Notes: generated by a model not told the origin, from the letters alone. Counted from the first letter of the stretch, positions 1-10,120 are shown. The stretch: 11,940 nucleotides of DNA from Clostridia bacterium (GCA_017408625.1 JAFQUG010000324.1:1-11940); one strand, 5' to 3'. Numbers and translations: made by a program.

Positions 1-1492
1 ACAGGAGCGAATAGGATGCGGTATTGACGTCCACACCGACTGCGTTGACACAGTCCTCGACCACGCCTCCCAGTGCCTGGTCAAGCCTTGCCTGCTTCAT
101 GTCGTGCTGATACTGGCCAACGCCAATGCCCTTGGGATCGATCTTGACAAGCTCTGCCAGCGGGTCCTGCAGTCTTCTTGCGATCGAAACCGCGGAGCGT
201 TGCATGACGTCGAAATCCGGGAACTCCTCGGCTGCCAGCTTGGACGCGGAATAGATGGACGCGCCTGCCTCGTTGATGATGATATACTTACAACCCGACT
301 CGGGCATCTCGCGCAAGATTCCCGCAATGAAGATCTCACTTTCCTTGGAGGCCGTGCCGTTGCCGATGGCCACCACGTCCACGTGATACTTTTTGATCAT
401 ATACTTGATGATGCGCTTTGCCTCCTCAATGCGGTGCTGCGACTTGGTGGTGGGGTATACCACGGCGGTATCCAGCACCTTGCCCGTCTTGTCCACCACG
501 GCGGTCTTGCAGCCGTTGACGTAACCGGGGTCAAAGCCAAGCACGGTCTTGCCCTTCAGAGGGGCTTGCATGAGCAGATGTGAAAGGTTATCCGCAAACA
601 GCTTAATCGCGCCCTCACAGGCCTGATCAAACATGTCGTTTCGGATCTCACGCTCGATCGAGGGAGCAATCAGACGCTCGTAGGAATCGATCACTGCTGC
701 GGAGAGATACTTGTTTGCAGGGCTTTCGGGGTTGGTGACCACGCAGTGGAACAGATAATTGAGCACGATATCCGCGCCCACGGTCAGCGTGACCTTGAGA
801 TACTCCTCCTTCTCGCCGCGGTTGATGGCCAGAATGCGGTGTGCGGGGATCTTTTTGAGCGGCTCGTTGTACTCGTAGTACTGCGCGTAAACGCTGTCCT
901 CTTCCTTGGCCTTTTTGCAGAAAAGCTCGCCAAAGTCAAAGGTCTGACGGCGCAGCGCCTTTCTGTACTCGGCATTGTCAGAGACGTCCTCGGCAATGAT
1001 ATCGCACGCGCCCGCCAGTGCCTCCTCGGCACTCGCCACGCCCTTTTCCTCGGAAATAAAGCTCTCGGCATACACCTCAAGCGCAGGATCGTAAGAATCC
1101 TTCTGCGCCATGATAGCCTCGGCCAACGGCTCAAGTCCCTTCTCTCTTGCCACACTTGCGCGCGTTTTGCGGTGCGGGCGGAAGGGGCGGTAAATATCGT
1201 CCACCTCGGTGATGGTCTTGGCGTTCTCGATCGCCTTCTCGATCTCGGGCGTCAGCTTGTCCTGCGCCGCGATCAGATCCTTGACCTCCTGCTTTCTCTT
1301 TTCAATGTTGCGCAGATAGGTCAGTCTGTCCTCCAAGGCGCGCAGCGTGGTATCGTCCAGGCTTCCTGTCACCTCTTTACGGTAACGGGCAATAAACGGA
1401 ATGGTGTTGCCCTCGTCCATCAGGGCGATGGTATCGATCAGTCTTTGTGTTTCAATGTTGAGCTCCTTGCTCAGTGTAGCAATAATGTCCAT
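1..1492 (-). CDS. tex: Tex family transcription accessory / RNA-binding protein (3' truncated by window edge)
   Basis: The N-terminal 497 residues of a Tex protein are present; the family is usually about 710-780 residues. Tex is a cytoplasmic nucleic-acid-binding protein implicated in transcription and RNA metabolism. The start reads MDIIATLSKELNIE and is followed by the usual helical N-terminal region, with RYRKEVTGSLDD near residue 35 and DDIYRPFRPHRKTRASVA near residue 95. The YqgF/RNase H-like domain begins around residue 317 (GFDPGYVNGCKTAVVD). The helix-hairpin-helix segment lies near residue 450 (DPKGIGVGQYQHDM), and the sequence leaves the window in EDCVNAVGVDVNTAS. The C-terminal S1 domain is therefore outside. 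The ATG at 1490-1492 has an AAGGAA ribosome binding site 8 nt upstream (1501-1506). It follows the glycosidase-like gene by 27 nt and is probably the third gene of that operon. The family call is firm; the physiological role is inferred from relatives. Confidence 0.95.
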   Translation of the reverse strand, partial: MDIIATLSKELNIETQRLIDTIALMDEGNTIPFIARYRKEVTGSLDDTTLRALEDRLTYLRNIEKRKQEVKDLIAAQDKLTPEIEKAIENAKTITEVDDIYRPFRPHRKTRASVAREKGLEPLAEAIMAQKDSYDPALEVYAESFISEEKGVASAEEALAGACDIIAEDVSDNAEYRKALRRQTFDFGELFCKKAKEEDSVYAQYYEYNEPLKKIPAHRILAINRGEKEEYLKVTLTVGADIVLNYLFHCVVTNPESPANKYLSAAVIDSYERLIAPSIEREIRNDMFDQACEGAIKLFADNLSHLLMQAPLKGKTVLGFDPGYVNGCKTAVVDKTGKVLDTAVVYPTTKSQHRIEEAKRIIKYMIKKYHVDVVAIGNGTASKESEIFIAGILREMPESGCKYIIINEAGASIYSASKLAAEEFPDFDVMQRSAVSIARRLQDPLAELVKIDPKGIGVGQYQHDMKQARLDQALGGVVEDCVNAVGVDVNTASYSLL

Positions 1493-1519
1493 TTGGGTAT
1501 TTCCTTTATCTTGGGTATT

Positions 1520-2782
1520 TTACTTTTCAATTTTCACAAGAACCGCGTCGCCCTCACCAAGCGTCATGCGGTAAATGCCATCCTCGCTTTCCAGCGCGAT
1601 GAACGCGCCGTCCTCGGAATCAAATACAGCGACCATTCCCTCTGCGCGGAAGGAAAAATCGTTTTCGTTTTCGTAATCACGGTTGGCAAACAACACGTAG
1701 CCGTCCGTGAACACGCCCACGGTCAGCTTGTCACCTTGTACGCTGTCCACAGGTCCTGCTGCGCCGCTCAGATACTGCACGTATCTTTCATTCGGCATCT
1801 CGCCCAAGTGATACACGCCCAGCGACTGCTGCTCGTTCAAAATAGAGCCCACCGCCTGCAGCTCGCGGTTGATGTCCGCGATCATGTAATAGTGCGGCAG
1901 CGTCTCGCCCGCTCGCGAAATCATGCCGTTCTTCCAATGCCAGAATTCATCATCCTCGGTATTGGCCATGCCGGGCGTCCAATAGGTAAAGTAGGAGAGG
2001 CGCGCAGAGCCGTACGCCAGCGACTGCCAGACCTCCCAGCGAAGCTCACCGTCGGTCAGATTGCGGTAAGGGCCGTGCTCGACTACCAGGATAATGACCA
2101 TGAACGGAATGCCCGTTTTGAGCGACTCGTTTCTGATCTGCTCAATATTGGTGAAAAATCCCGCTCTGTCCACGTTCTCGTATTCGGATGCACCGCCAAA
2201 GGTGGAATCGTAGATCTGCTGCTCACGCGCGTTTGCAAAGGTCTTTTTCTGCTTTTGCGCCCCCTTGAGGAAATGATAGTGGTCGTAGCTGATGATGCTC
2301 GGCTTGACCTTAGCGGTATATTCCGCCAGGTGATCCTCATAGGTGGGATTGCCCAGCTGCTGGGGAGAGGCGTAGTTGGGGAACAGATTGATATATGCCT
2401 CATGCGCGGGATCAAGCTCTGCAAGAATTTCGCGGATCTCTGCCAGTGCGTCGAATGCGGATGCATTCGGCTCGTCCACGATGTGATAGCCAAACAGCGC
2501 GGGGTGAGCCCCGTACTTCTCTACCACGCCTGCCAGATACTCGCGTCTTTTTTCGGGAATGCTCATGGCACGGTAGATATCTCCGTCCGATACCATGACC
2601 TTCATGCCGCGCTCGTATGCGGCATCCAGTACCAAAAGGTTGGTCTCGGGGTCAAATTCGGCAAGCATGAGGGTAAAGCCCGCATCCTTGACTCTGTCAA
2701 TCTCCTCGGTGGCAAAGCTGCCATCCTTGCGATAGATAAACTCTTTTGTGATTCCACACCAGTAAGTAATCGGATATTGCAT
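1520..2782 (-). CDS. TIM-barrel glycoside-hydrolase-like protein, cytoplasmic, substrate unknown
   Basis: A 420-residue protein without a signal peptide or membrane segment, so probably cytoplasmic. It begins MQYPITYWCGITKE and looks like a (beta/alpha)8 barrel of the glycoside hydrolase GH-A type: ERGMKVMVSDGDIY near residues 57-70, then GYHIVDEPNASAF at 98-110, where E104 of the DEP motif sits where a barrel acid/base would lie. SYDHYHFLKG follows at 165-174. A second acidic candidate is E235 in LVVEHGPYR, followed by a family-like stretch SLAYGSARLSYFTYWTPGM (255-273). The last 80 or so residues look like a small beta-sandwich of the kind that often follows GH-A barrels. The start has a perfect AAGGAGGA site (2789-2796) 6 nt upstream, overlapping the stop codon of the rsuA-like gene, so the two are translationally close. 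I do not recognise a numbered GH family; catalytic assignments are inference. Confidence 0.8.
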   Translation of the reverse strand: MQYPITYWCGITKEFIYRKDGSFATEEIDRVKDAGFTLMLAEFDPETNLLVLDAAYERGMKVMVSDGDIYRAMSIPEKRREYLAGVVEKYGAHPALFGYHIVDEPNASAFDALAEIREILAELDPAHEAYINLFPNYASPQQLGNPTYEDHLAEYTAKVKPSIISYDHYHFLKGAQKQKKTFANAREQQIYDSTFGGASEYENVDRAGFFTNIEQIRNESLKTGIPFMVIILVVEHGPYRNLTDGELRWEVWQSLAYGSARLSYFTYWTPGMANTEDDEFWHWKNGMISRAGETLPHYYMIADINRELQAVGSILNEQQSLGVYHLGEMPNERYVQYLSGAAGPVDSVQGDKLTVGVFTDGYVLFANRDYENENDFSFRAEGMVAVFDSEDGAFIALESEDGIYRMTLGEGDAVLVKIEK

Positions 2783-2794
2783 CTTCGATCCTCC

Positions 2795-3493
2795 TTATTT
2801 CTTTTGCAGTAATGCGATCTCACGGTCGTCAAGATATCTCCATTGACCGCGGTCAAGCGAGGGGTCGAGCGTCAAAGGGCCAAAGCTGACGCGCTCCAGG
2901 TACGTGATCTGGTTGTGCACCGCCTCCATCATCAGCTTGATCTGATGGTATTTGCCCTCGGTCAGCGTGATCCTGCCTTCCCTCTCACCGTCAAGCACGA
3001 CCGTGCAGGGCGCGGTGACGTAACCGCCGATGTCCACGCCGCTCTCAAGCGCAGCAACGTCTGCCTCGGACAGCGGAAATTTGACGCGAAAGGCGTAGGT
3101 TTTTGCCACGTGGCTCTTGGGCGCAAGCAGCCTATGTGAGGTGTCGCCGTCGTTGGTCAGCAGCATCAGCCCCAATGTATTCTTATCAAGGCGACCGCAG
3201 GGGAAAAGGCCGATCTTTTGCAGCTCCTCGGGGAGCAGCTCGATCACGGTGGGAGATTTTCCGTCCTCGGTTGCGCTGACGTAGCCCTCGGGCTTGTTGA
3301 GCATGATATAGGTAAACTTGCGATAGCAAACCGGCGTGCCGCAGTACACGACGCGCACAGCGTCGGGATCGACCTGCATATCCGCCTTGCGTGCCACCAC
3401 GCCGTCCACCGTGACTCTGCCGCTCCTGACCGCAGACGAAATCTGCGAGCGCGACGCAATACCGGTGGAAGAGATCATCTTATCCAGTCTCAT
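2795..3493 (-). CDS. rsuA: 16S rRNA pseudouridine synthase, RsuA family
   Basis: A 232-residue RsuA/RluB/E/F-type pseudouridine synthase, which isomerises a uridine in ribosomal RNA (U516 of 16S rRNA for RsuA itself). Residues 1 to about 52 form an S4 RNA-binding domain (MRLDKMISSTGIASR...SGRVTVDG). The catalytic motif is GRLDKNTLGLMLLTNDG at 100-116, with D103 the expected nucleophilic aspartate. KTYAFRV (131-137) and EGKYHQIKLMM further on are the other conserved blocks. I chose the ATG at 3491-3493, which has AAGGAG 6 nt upstream (3500-3505). An upstream in-frame ATG at 3523 would place the start inside the -10 box of the promoter and can be excluded. The length is close to the family norm. 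It is the first gene of a tight unit: 12 nt separate it from the glycosidase-like gene. The family is certain; RsuA rather than a close relative is probable. Confidence 0.92.
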   Translation of the reverse strand: MRLDKMISSTGIASRSQISSAVRSGRVTVDGVVARKADMQVDPDAVRVVYCGTPVCYRKFTYIMLNKPEGYVSATEDGKSPTVIELLPEELQKIGLFPCGRLDKNTLGLMLLTNDGDTSHRLLAPKSHVAKTYAFRVKFPLSEADVAALESGVDIGGYVTAPCTVVLDGEREGRITLTEGKYHQIKLMMEAVHNQITYLERVSFGPLTLDPSLDRGQWRYLDDREIALLQKK

Positions 3494-3522
3494 AGCCCTC
3501 TCCTTCCCATTTTCCAACAACA

Positions 3523-3552
3523 TATTATACCATAAAATCCTTGCTTTGTAAA
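3523..3552 (-). promoter_or_regulatory. Sigma-A-type promoter for the rsuA operon
   Basis: Read on the minus strand, TTTACA (3547-3552) and a perfect TATAAT (3523-3528) are separated by 18 nt, with an extended TGG just before the -10. Transcription would begin near 3516, leaving a leader of about 20-25 nt containing the AAGGAG site. It presumably drives rsuA, the glycosidase-like gene and tex. Seen in sequence; activity is inferred. Confidence 0.8.
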
Positions 3553-3637
3553 CTGTTTTTTTGTCTCCCGCTCCATTTTCATGATTTTGAACACATCACG
3601 CCCGCCCGATTTGTACAAGTGTGCGAAGTGGCAAATC

Positions 3638-3666
3638 TTGACGGCTTTTCTTGTTTATGCTATAAT
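3638..3666 (+). promoter_or_regulatory. Strong sigma-A-type promoter facing into the repeat cluster
   Basis: TTGACG (3638-3643) and TATAAT (3661-3666) are separated by exactly 17 nt, with an extended TGC before the -10. This is near-consensus. The only sensible downstream gene is the small membrane protein at 3986, which would give a leader of about 310 nt filled with inverted repeats. Alternatively the promoter belonged to a gene displaced by the repeats, or it makes an untranslated RNA. Confidence 0.7.
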
Positions 3667-3689
3667 GAAAAAAGCAAGCAGTCAATCAC

Positions 3690-3750
3690 GTGTCACAGTG
3701 GACAGTTCTCAGTAACGCTGCGCATCACAGAGAACCGTCCCCGGTAACAC
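3690..3750. repeat. Inverted repeat pair 1 of the GGGGACGGTTCTC family
   Basis: Two 27-nt arms, 3690-3716 and 3724-3750, lie head to head around a 7-nt spacer (3717-3723). The left arm contains GGACAGTTCTC; the reverse complement of the right arm contains GGGGACGGTTCTC. By eye about 20 of 27 positions match between the arms, so the transcript could fold into a long imperfect hairpin. The arms match those at 3841-3901, which makes this a dispersed family rather than a simple terminator. Confidence 0.8.
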
Positions 3751-3840
3751 TCGGTAACCCAAAACCACACACTCTCTTTTAGTTTCAACCGGCAAACCAA
3801 GAACAAAACACCAATTTAGCAAACGATTCGCGCAGAGCAA

Positions 3841-3901
3841 GTGTTACAGGGGACGGTTCTCCGTGATACCTGCGGTGTTGCCGAGAACTGTCCCCTGTGA
3901 T
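3841..3901. repeat. Inverted repeat pair 2 of the GGGGACGGTTCTC family
   Basis: Arms 3841-3867 and 3875-3901 are again 27 nt each around a 7-nt spacer (3868-3874), the same geometry as pair 1. Both arms carry the core ACAGGGGACRGTTCTC. Conserved arm length and spacer in the two pairs argue that the pair is the mobile or duplicated unit. Confidence 0.82.
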
Positions 3902-3935
3902 GCGCGAAGCAACAATTTTTAAGCAAAATCAAACT

Positions 3936-3958
3936 GCACAGAGGACCGTCCCCTGTGC
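3936..3958. repeat. Single short palindromic copy of the same repeat core
   Basis: A 23-nt near-palindrome whose two 11-nt halves are complementary at 10 positions, built on the same GGGGAC/GTCCCC core. It lies 28 nt before the start codon of the small membrane protein and ends just upstream of its ribosome binding site (3972-3976). It could influence that gene's mRNA structure. Confidence 0.7.
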
Positions 3959-3985
3959 TCCCTGGATGAACGGAGGAATGACAAT

Positions 3986-4219
3986 ATGAAATCATTTCTG
4001 AATTTACTAAAATGGCTGGGGATTTCAATACTTTTTTATCCATTGCTTTTGCTTCTTGCATTCCTTGAAAATAATGGAAACGTCGGCGGCCTGTTTTGGT
4101 TGGAAATTTTCATAATTGCCATGGTTGTTGGAGTATTGCTCTTTCTCTTTTGCGATTTTGAATTGGCAAAAAAAATCAAAAATGCAATAAAAAAAGCAAA
4201 AAATAAAAATGATCAATAG
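3986..4219 (+). CDS. Small two-helix membrane protein, unknown function
   Basis: A 77-residue hypothetical protein. Residues about 8-27 (KWLGISILFYPLLLLLAFLE) and about 37-56 (WLEIFIIAMVVGVLLFLFCD) are two hydrophobic helices joined by a short loop containing NNGNVGG. The tail is strongly basic (AKKIKNAIKKAKNKNDQ). The positive-inside rule suggests both ends face the cytoplasm. The start is supported by GGAGG (3972-3976) 9 nt upstream. The gene is strikingly AT-rich compared with the neighbouring lacZ and rsuA genes and is bracketed by repeat copies, both consistent with acquisition from elsewhere. No family is recognised. It resembles the size class of holin-like or toxin-like small membrane proteins, but nothing specific supports such a role. 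Coding status is probable, not certain. Confidence 0.6.
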   Translation: MKSFLNLLKWLGISILFYPLLLLLAFLENNGNVGGLFWLEIFIIAMVVGVLLFLFCDFELAKKIKNAIKKAKNKNDQ

Positions 4220-4240
4220 GCGTTGAAATCAAGTATAGCA

Positions 4241-4263
4241 AGGGCCTGTTCCCTGTTACGCGC
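4241..4263. repeat. Decayed copy of the GGGGACGGTTCTC repeat
   Basis: About 16 of 22 positions match the right arm of pair 2 and its flank (ctgtcccctgtgatgcgcg compared with ctgttccctgttacgcgca here). It lies just behind the small membrane protein gene, so repeat copies flank that gene on both sides. The match is by eye and the copy is degraded. Confidence 0.45.
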
Positions 4264-4311
4264 ACTTTCTAAAAGCCGAGAATTATGCCCAATATAAGCA
4301 GAAAATCCCCC

Positions 4312-7463
<3,152 letters not shown>

Positions 7464-7472
7464 AATTCAAAC

Positions 7473-7496
7473 CCCCCGCCGAATGCTCGGCGGGGG
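7473..7496. terminator. Bidirectional intrinsic terminator between lacZ and the BspA-like gene
   Basis: A perfect 10-bp GC-rich stem (7473-7482 with 7487-7496) encloses the loop ATGC. T-rich sequence follows on both strands: tcttgcttt on the plus strand, gtttgaatttt on the minus strand. It lies 9 nt after the lacZ stop and about 20 nt beyond the stop of the converging gene, so it can serve both. Confidence 0.85.
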
Positions 7497-7517
7497 ATCT
7501 TGCTTTACTATGTAATT

Positions 7518-9950
7518 TTAATCCTTCTTTTTGCCAATGACAAGCGCGCCAAGACAAATGCAAGCAAGCAGTGCCACAGAAGCGGTCACGGATTGGCAAC
7601 TCAAAGGATCTTCCACCAAAATATCAGTGGGTTCTGTTTCGGACAAAGGTGCTTTTGTGCTCTCTTGCGCAGGCTCGGTGGTCATCTGCTCCGGGGGGAC
7701 TTCTTCCGTTATCTCTTCCGTAGTCACCTCGGCAGATTCCTCTCCCGCCTCTTCGGTTGTTTGTTCCACCGTCTCCTCGGTTATCTCCTCGGTTGTCTCC
7801 TCGGTCGGTTCTTCGGTCAGTTCCTCGGTTGGTTCTTCGGTCGGCTCCTCGGTTATCTCCTCGGTCGGTTGTTCCATCGGCTCTTCCGTAAGCTCCTCGG
7901 ACGACTCCTGTGTGGGCTCTTCGGGTGCTCCCTGGTCGGGATCATCGGGTGAGGCTGCAGGGCCTGTTACCACTTCTCGAATTTCACCGCAAAAATCACA
8001 TTCCGTATCCAAGTAATCCCAATAGTAATGCCCTGTCCTCTCGCGGAACACGAATTCTCTGGATAATTCAGCACGGCAATCCGCACAATACACGACCAGA
8101 TCAAATCCTCCATCCTCCGTACATGTTTCAAGTACGAGATTTTCAGTCACCGGCTCGGTTGCTATATGCGAGTCGCAATCACGGAAAATCACCTTTGCCT
8201 CCACCAAATAAACGTCATTTCCGTCGCCCATGGTAATTTGCCTCCAGCTCTCTCTTGAGCCTTGATAATCCACCGTGGACAGACCGGAGCAGCGATAAAA
8301 TGCATTGTCACCGATCTCGGTCACACTGGTGGGGATGCAAATCAACCTGAGATTTTTGCAATATCTGAACATCCACCGACCTATATATTCCACACCATGT
8401 GGAATTGTTATGCTTTCAAGCTCGCTACAGCCTTGGAAGGCCACATCACCAATGCTTGTTACACTGTCCGGCAGATCGATGTTCTTCAGTGAAGCGCATC
8501 CTTCAAAAGCACCTGCAGCAATACTCGTAAGCCCATCGGGAAGCGACACGTTGACAAGACTGATGCAGCAGTAAAACCATGCTTTTCCGATACTTGTCAA
8601 TCCGCTTGGCAGTTCAATACTTTCCAAGCTGTAACAATCGCAAAAAGCATAATCTCCTATGACGGTCACGTTATCGGAAATTGTGAGATTCTTAAGACTT
8701 GCGCAGCCATAAAATACATATTCTCCGATTGCAGTCACACTTTGAGGAATCCCGATGCTGACAAGCTCACTGCACTCATAAAAGGTTTTATCTTCAATAC
8801 AAGTCACTCCCTCGGGAATCGTAATGCTTTTAAGACTGCAGCAACAATCAAATGCTTCATTACCAATTTCTGTAATGCTGTCCGGAAGAGTAATCTGCTC
8901 AAGGCTGCAGCAATCTGCAAAGGCGCCGATGTCGATCCTTGTTACACCATCGGGAATACGAATGCTTTTCAAAGCACTGCAGCCACGGAACGTACCGTTC
9001 TCTATACACGTCAATCCTTCCGGCAATATAATATTGGTCAAGCTGACACAGTCTCTAAATACATCCATACCAAGCGATTCGACACTGCCGGGAATCTCAA
9101 TGCTTTCAAGGCTGCTGCAATTCTCAAAGGCACAGGAGTCAATCTCCGTAATGCTATCCGGAATTTCTATATGCTTCAAGTTCACACAGTCTTTAAAAGC
9201 ATTGTAGGAAAGAATTGTCACAGAATCGGGAATGCTGATGCTGACTAAGCTTGTACAGCCGCGAAATGCATGAATGCCAAAGCCTTCCAAACCGTCATTC
9301 AGGTGAATGTCGGCAAGGCTTGCACATCCGTCAAAGGCATTCCATCCAATATTTTTGACACTGGCCGGTAAATGGATCGCGTTCAAGGCTGAACCGGCAA
9401 ACGCTGCACGCCCGATCAACGTTACGCCGTCCGGAATGACCACGCTTTCAAGGCTGACGCAATCGACAAACATACCCGTTTCAATTCTTGTCAAGTTTTT
9501 GGAAAGCTTAATACTCGTAAGGCTCTTACAGTTTTTGAAGGTATACTCCCCGATACTGACAACGCTGTCCGGAATACTGATGCTCTTCAAGTCAACACAA
9601 TCCATAAATGCACAATGCCCAATTCTAGTTACGCTTTCGGGGATACTGACACTGACAAGATTCCCACACCCGCGGAAATTTGAATCTCCGATCGCGGTGA
9701 CTCCCTCGGCAATTTTCACCGTTTCGATATCGCTCTTATAAGAATACCACGGCACCGAGGTCTCGGAATAGCACCAAATCGGACCGTTACCCGAAATACT
9801 CAGCACACCGTCACTGTTCAAATGCCAGATCATGCCGTCGCCACACGAGCCGCCGTCCACAAAATCGGTTGCTTCAGTATCCACAGGCAGCAACCATACG
9901 CCTATGGATATAAAAACGACAGAAAAAACTATGAGTAATATTTTTTTCAT
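7518..9950 (-). CDS. BspA-like leucine-rich-repeat surface protein with C-terminal Cys/helix anchor
   Basis: An 810-residue exported protein. Residues 1-27 are a signal peptide (MKKILLIVFSVVFISIGVWL, then a cleavage site near DTEA). Residues 79-560 comprise about 21 repeats of 23 residues of the BspA/LRR_5 type, with the pattern IPDSVTxIGxxAFxxCxSLxxI. A short region with two CxxC pairs (VYCADCRAEL and ECDFCGEI) follows, possibly a small zinc ribbon. Then comes a Thr/Glu-rich stalk of about 75 residues built on TEEP/TEEI units, and finally Cys785, a 19-residue hydrophobic helix and KKKD. No LPXTG motif is present. BspA-like proteins in other bacteria bind host or bacterial surface ligands; adhesion is therefore a reasonable guess. 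The start has AAGGAG (9960-9965) 9 nt upstream, and a consensus promoter lies at 9983-10011. It converges on lacZ and follows the other surface protein gene on the same strand. Confidence 0.92.
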   Translation of the reverse strand: MKKILLIVFSVVFISIGVWLLPVDTEATDFVDGGSCGDGMIWHLNSDGVLSISGNGPIWCYSETSVPWYSYKSDIETVKIAEGVTAIGDSNFRGCGNLVSVSIPESVTRIGHCAFMDCVDLKSISIPDSVVSIGEYTFKNCKSLTSIKLSKNLTRIETGMFVDCVSLESVVIPDGVTLIGRAAFAGSALNAIHLPASVKNIGWNAFDGCASLADIHLNDGLEGFGIHAFRGCTSLVSISIPDSVTILSYNAFKDCVNLKHIEIPDSITEIDSCAFENCSSLESIEIPGSVESLGMDVFRDCVSLTNIILPEGLTCIENGTFRGCSALKSIRIPDGVTRIDIGAFADCCSLEQITLPDSITEIGNEAFDCCCSLKSITIPEGVTCIEDKTFYECSELVSIGIPQSVTAIGEYVFYGCASLKNLTISDNVTVIGDYAFCDCYSLESIELPSGLTSIGKAWFYCCISLVNVSLPDGLTSIAAGAFEGCASLKNIDLPDSVTSIGDVAFQGCSELESITIPHGVEYIGRWMFRYCKNLRLICIPTSVTEIGDNAFYRCSGLSTVDYQGSRESWRQITMGDGNDVYLVEAKVIFRDCDSHIATEPVTENLVLETCTEDGGFDLVVYCADCRAELSREFVFRERTGHYYWDYLDTECDFCGEIREVVTGPAASPDDPDQGAPEEPTQESSEELTEEPMEQPTEEITEEPTEEPTEELTEEPTEETTEEITEETVEQTTEEAGEESAEVTTEEITEEVPPEQMTTEPAQESTKAPLSETEPTDILVEDPLSCQSVTASVALLACICLGALVIGKKKD
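7527..7598 (-). other. Shared C-terminal anchor module, copy 1
   Basis: Encodes C-Q-SVTASVALLACICLGAL-V-IGKK: a cysteine, a hydrophobic helix and lysines at the end of the BspA-like protein. Aligned codon by codon with 10220-10291, 63 of 72 bases are identical. Over the 17-residue core only 3 of 51 bases differ and all three changes are silent. Confidence 0.85.
7701..7926 (-). repeat. Degenerate 12-bp tandem repeat encoding the Thr/Glu stalk
   Basis: Within the BspA-like gene, a run of 4-codon units (TEEP, TEEI, TEEL, TEET, with variants such as MEQP and VEQT) encodes an extended acidic stalk. The plus strand reads as iterated tcctcggtt/tcttcggtc. Such arrays often vary in copy number by slippage, and wall-spanning stalks of this kind lift the ligand-binding domain off the cell. 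Confidence 0.8.
8271..9716 (-). repeat. About 21 tandem 69-bp units encoding BspA-type leucine-rich repeats
   Basis: Residues 79-560 of the BspA-like protein divide cleanly into 23-residue units, starting KIAEGVTAIGDSNFRGCGNL and ending at GLSTV before DYQGS. One unit, IPDGVTLIGRAAFAGSAL, is one residue short and lacks the conserved Cys. The units are diverged at DNA level, so the array is old rather than a fresh expansion. Most units keep one Cys at the xCxSL position; a few carry extra Cys (DCCSL, DCCCSL, YCCISL). Confidence 0.88.
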
Positions 9951-9982
9951 CTCACATCACTCCTTGAGTATACATTCGCTTT

Positions 9983-10011
9983 ATTATAACACAATCGCTT
10001 TGCTTTTGCAA
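9983..10011 (-). promoter_or_regulatory. Sigma-A-type promoter for the BspA-like gene
   Basis: On the minus strand TTGCAA (10006-10011) and a perfect TATAAT (9983-9988) are 17 nt apart, with an extended TGT before the -10. The start is expected near 9976, about 26 nt ahead of the ATG at 9950. The gene therefore appears to have its own promoter rather than depending on the upstream surface-protein gene. Confidence 0.8.
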
Positions 10012-10120
10012 TTCTTTTTCATCACTAAATGCAATCTGCCATTCATCGGTGATTGCCGCTCCCTGCAACCGATTAAGATTCAGTAATTCTGATCAAGACA
10101 TTCGCCTCACGGAAACAGCC

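Noticed and set aside
746..2812. 688-codon open frame on the plus strand opposite tex and the glycosidase-like gene
   Set aside because: It spans two convincing genes on the other strand and the junction between them. The translation resembles no family and is explained by codon bias of the real genes.
3494..3523. Upstream ATG adding 10 residues to the rsuA product
   Set aside because: That ATG overlaps the -10 box, so it would not be in the mRNA, and it lacks a ribosome binding site; the ATG at 3493 has AAGGAG at good spacing.
3690..3958. Possible CRISPR array
   Set aside because: Repeats are inverted, imperfect and unevenly spaced, with no constant-length spacers and no cas genes nearby.
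3816..4061. 81-codon minus-strand frame running through the inverted repeats
   Set aside because: Its peptide contains translated repeat core (STGDGPLCS), a familiar artefact of calling genes in such repeats, and it overlaps the better-supported small membrane protein gene.
7500..8016. Ser- and Leu/Gly/Phe-rich open frames on the plus strand over the stalk repeat
   Set aside because: Antisense readings of the 12-bp TEEP array; periodic DNA keeps all frames open, so they carry no independent evidence of coding.
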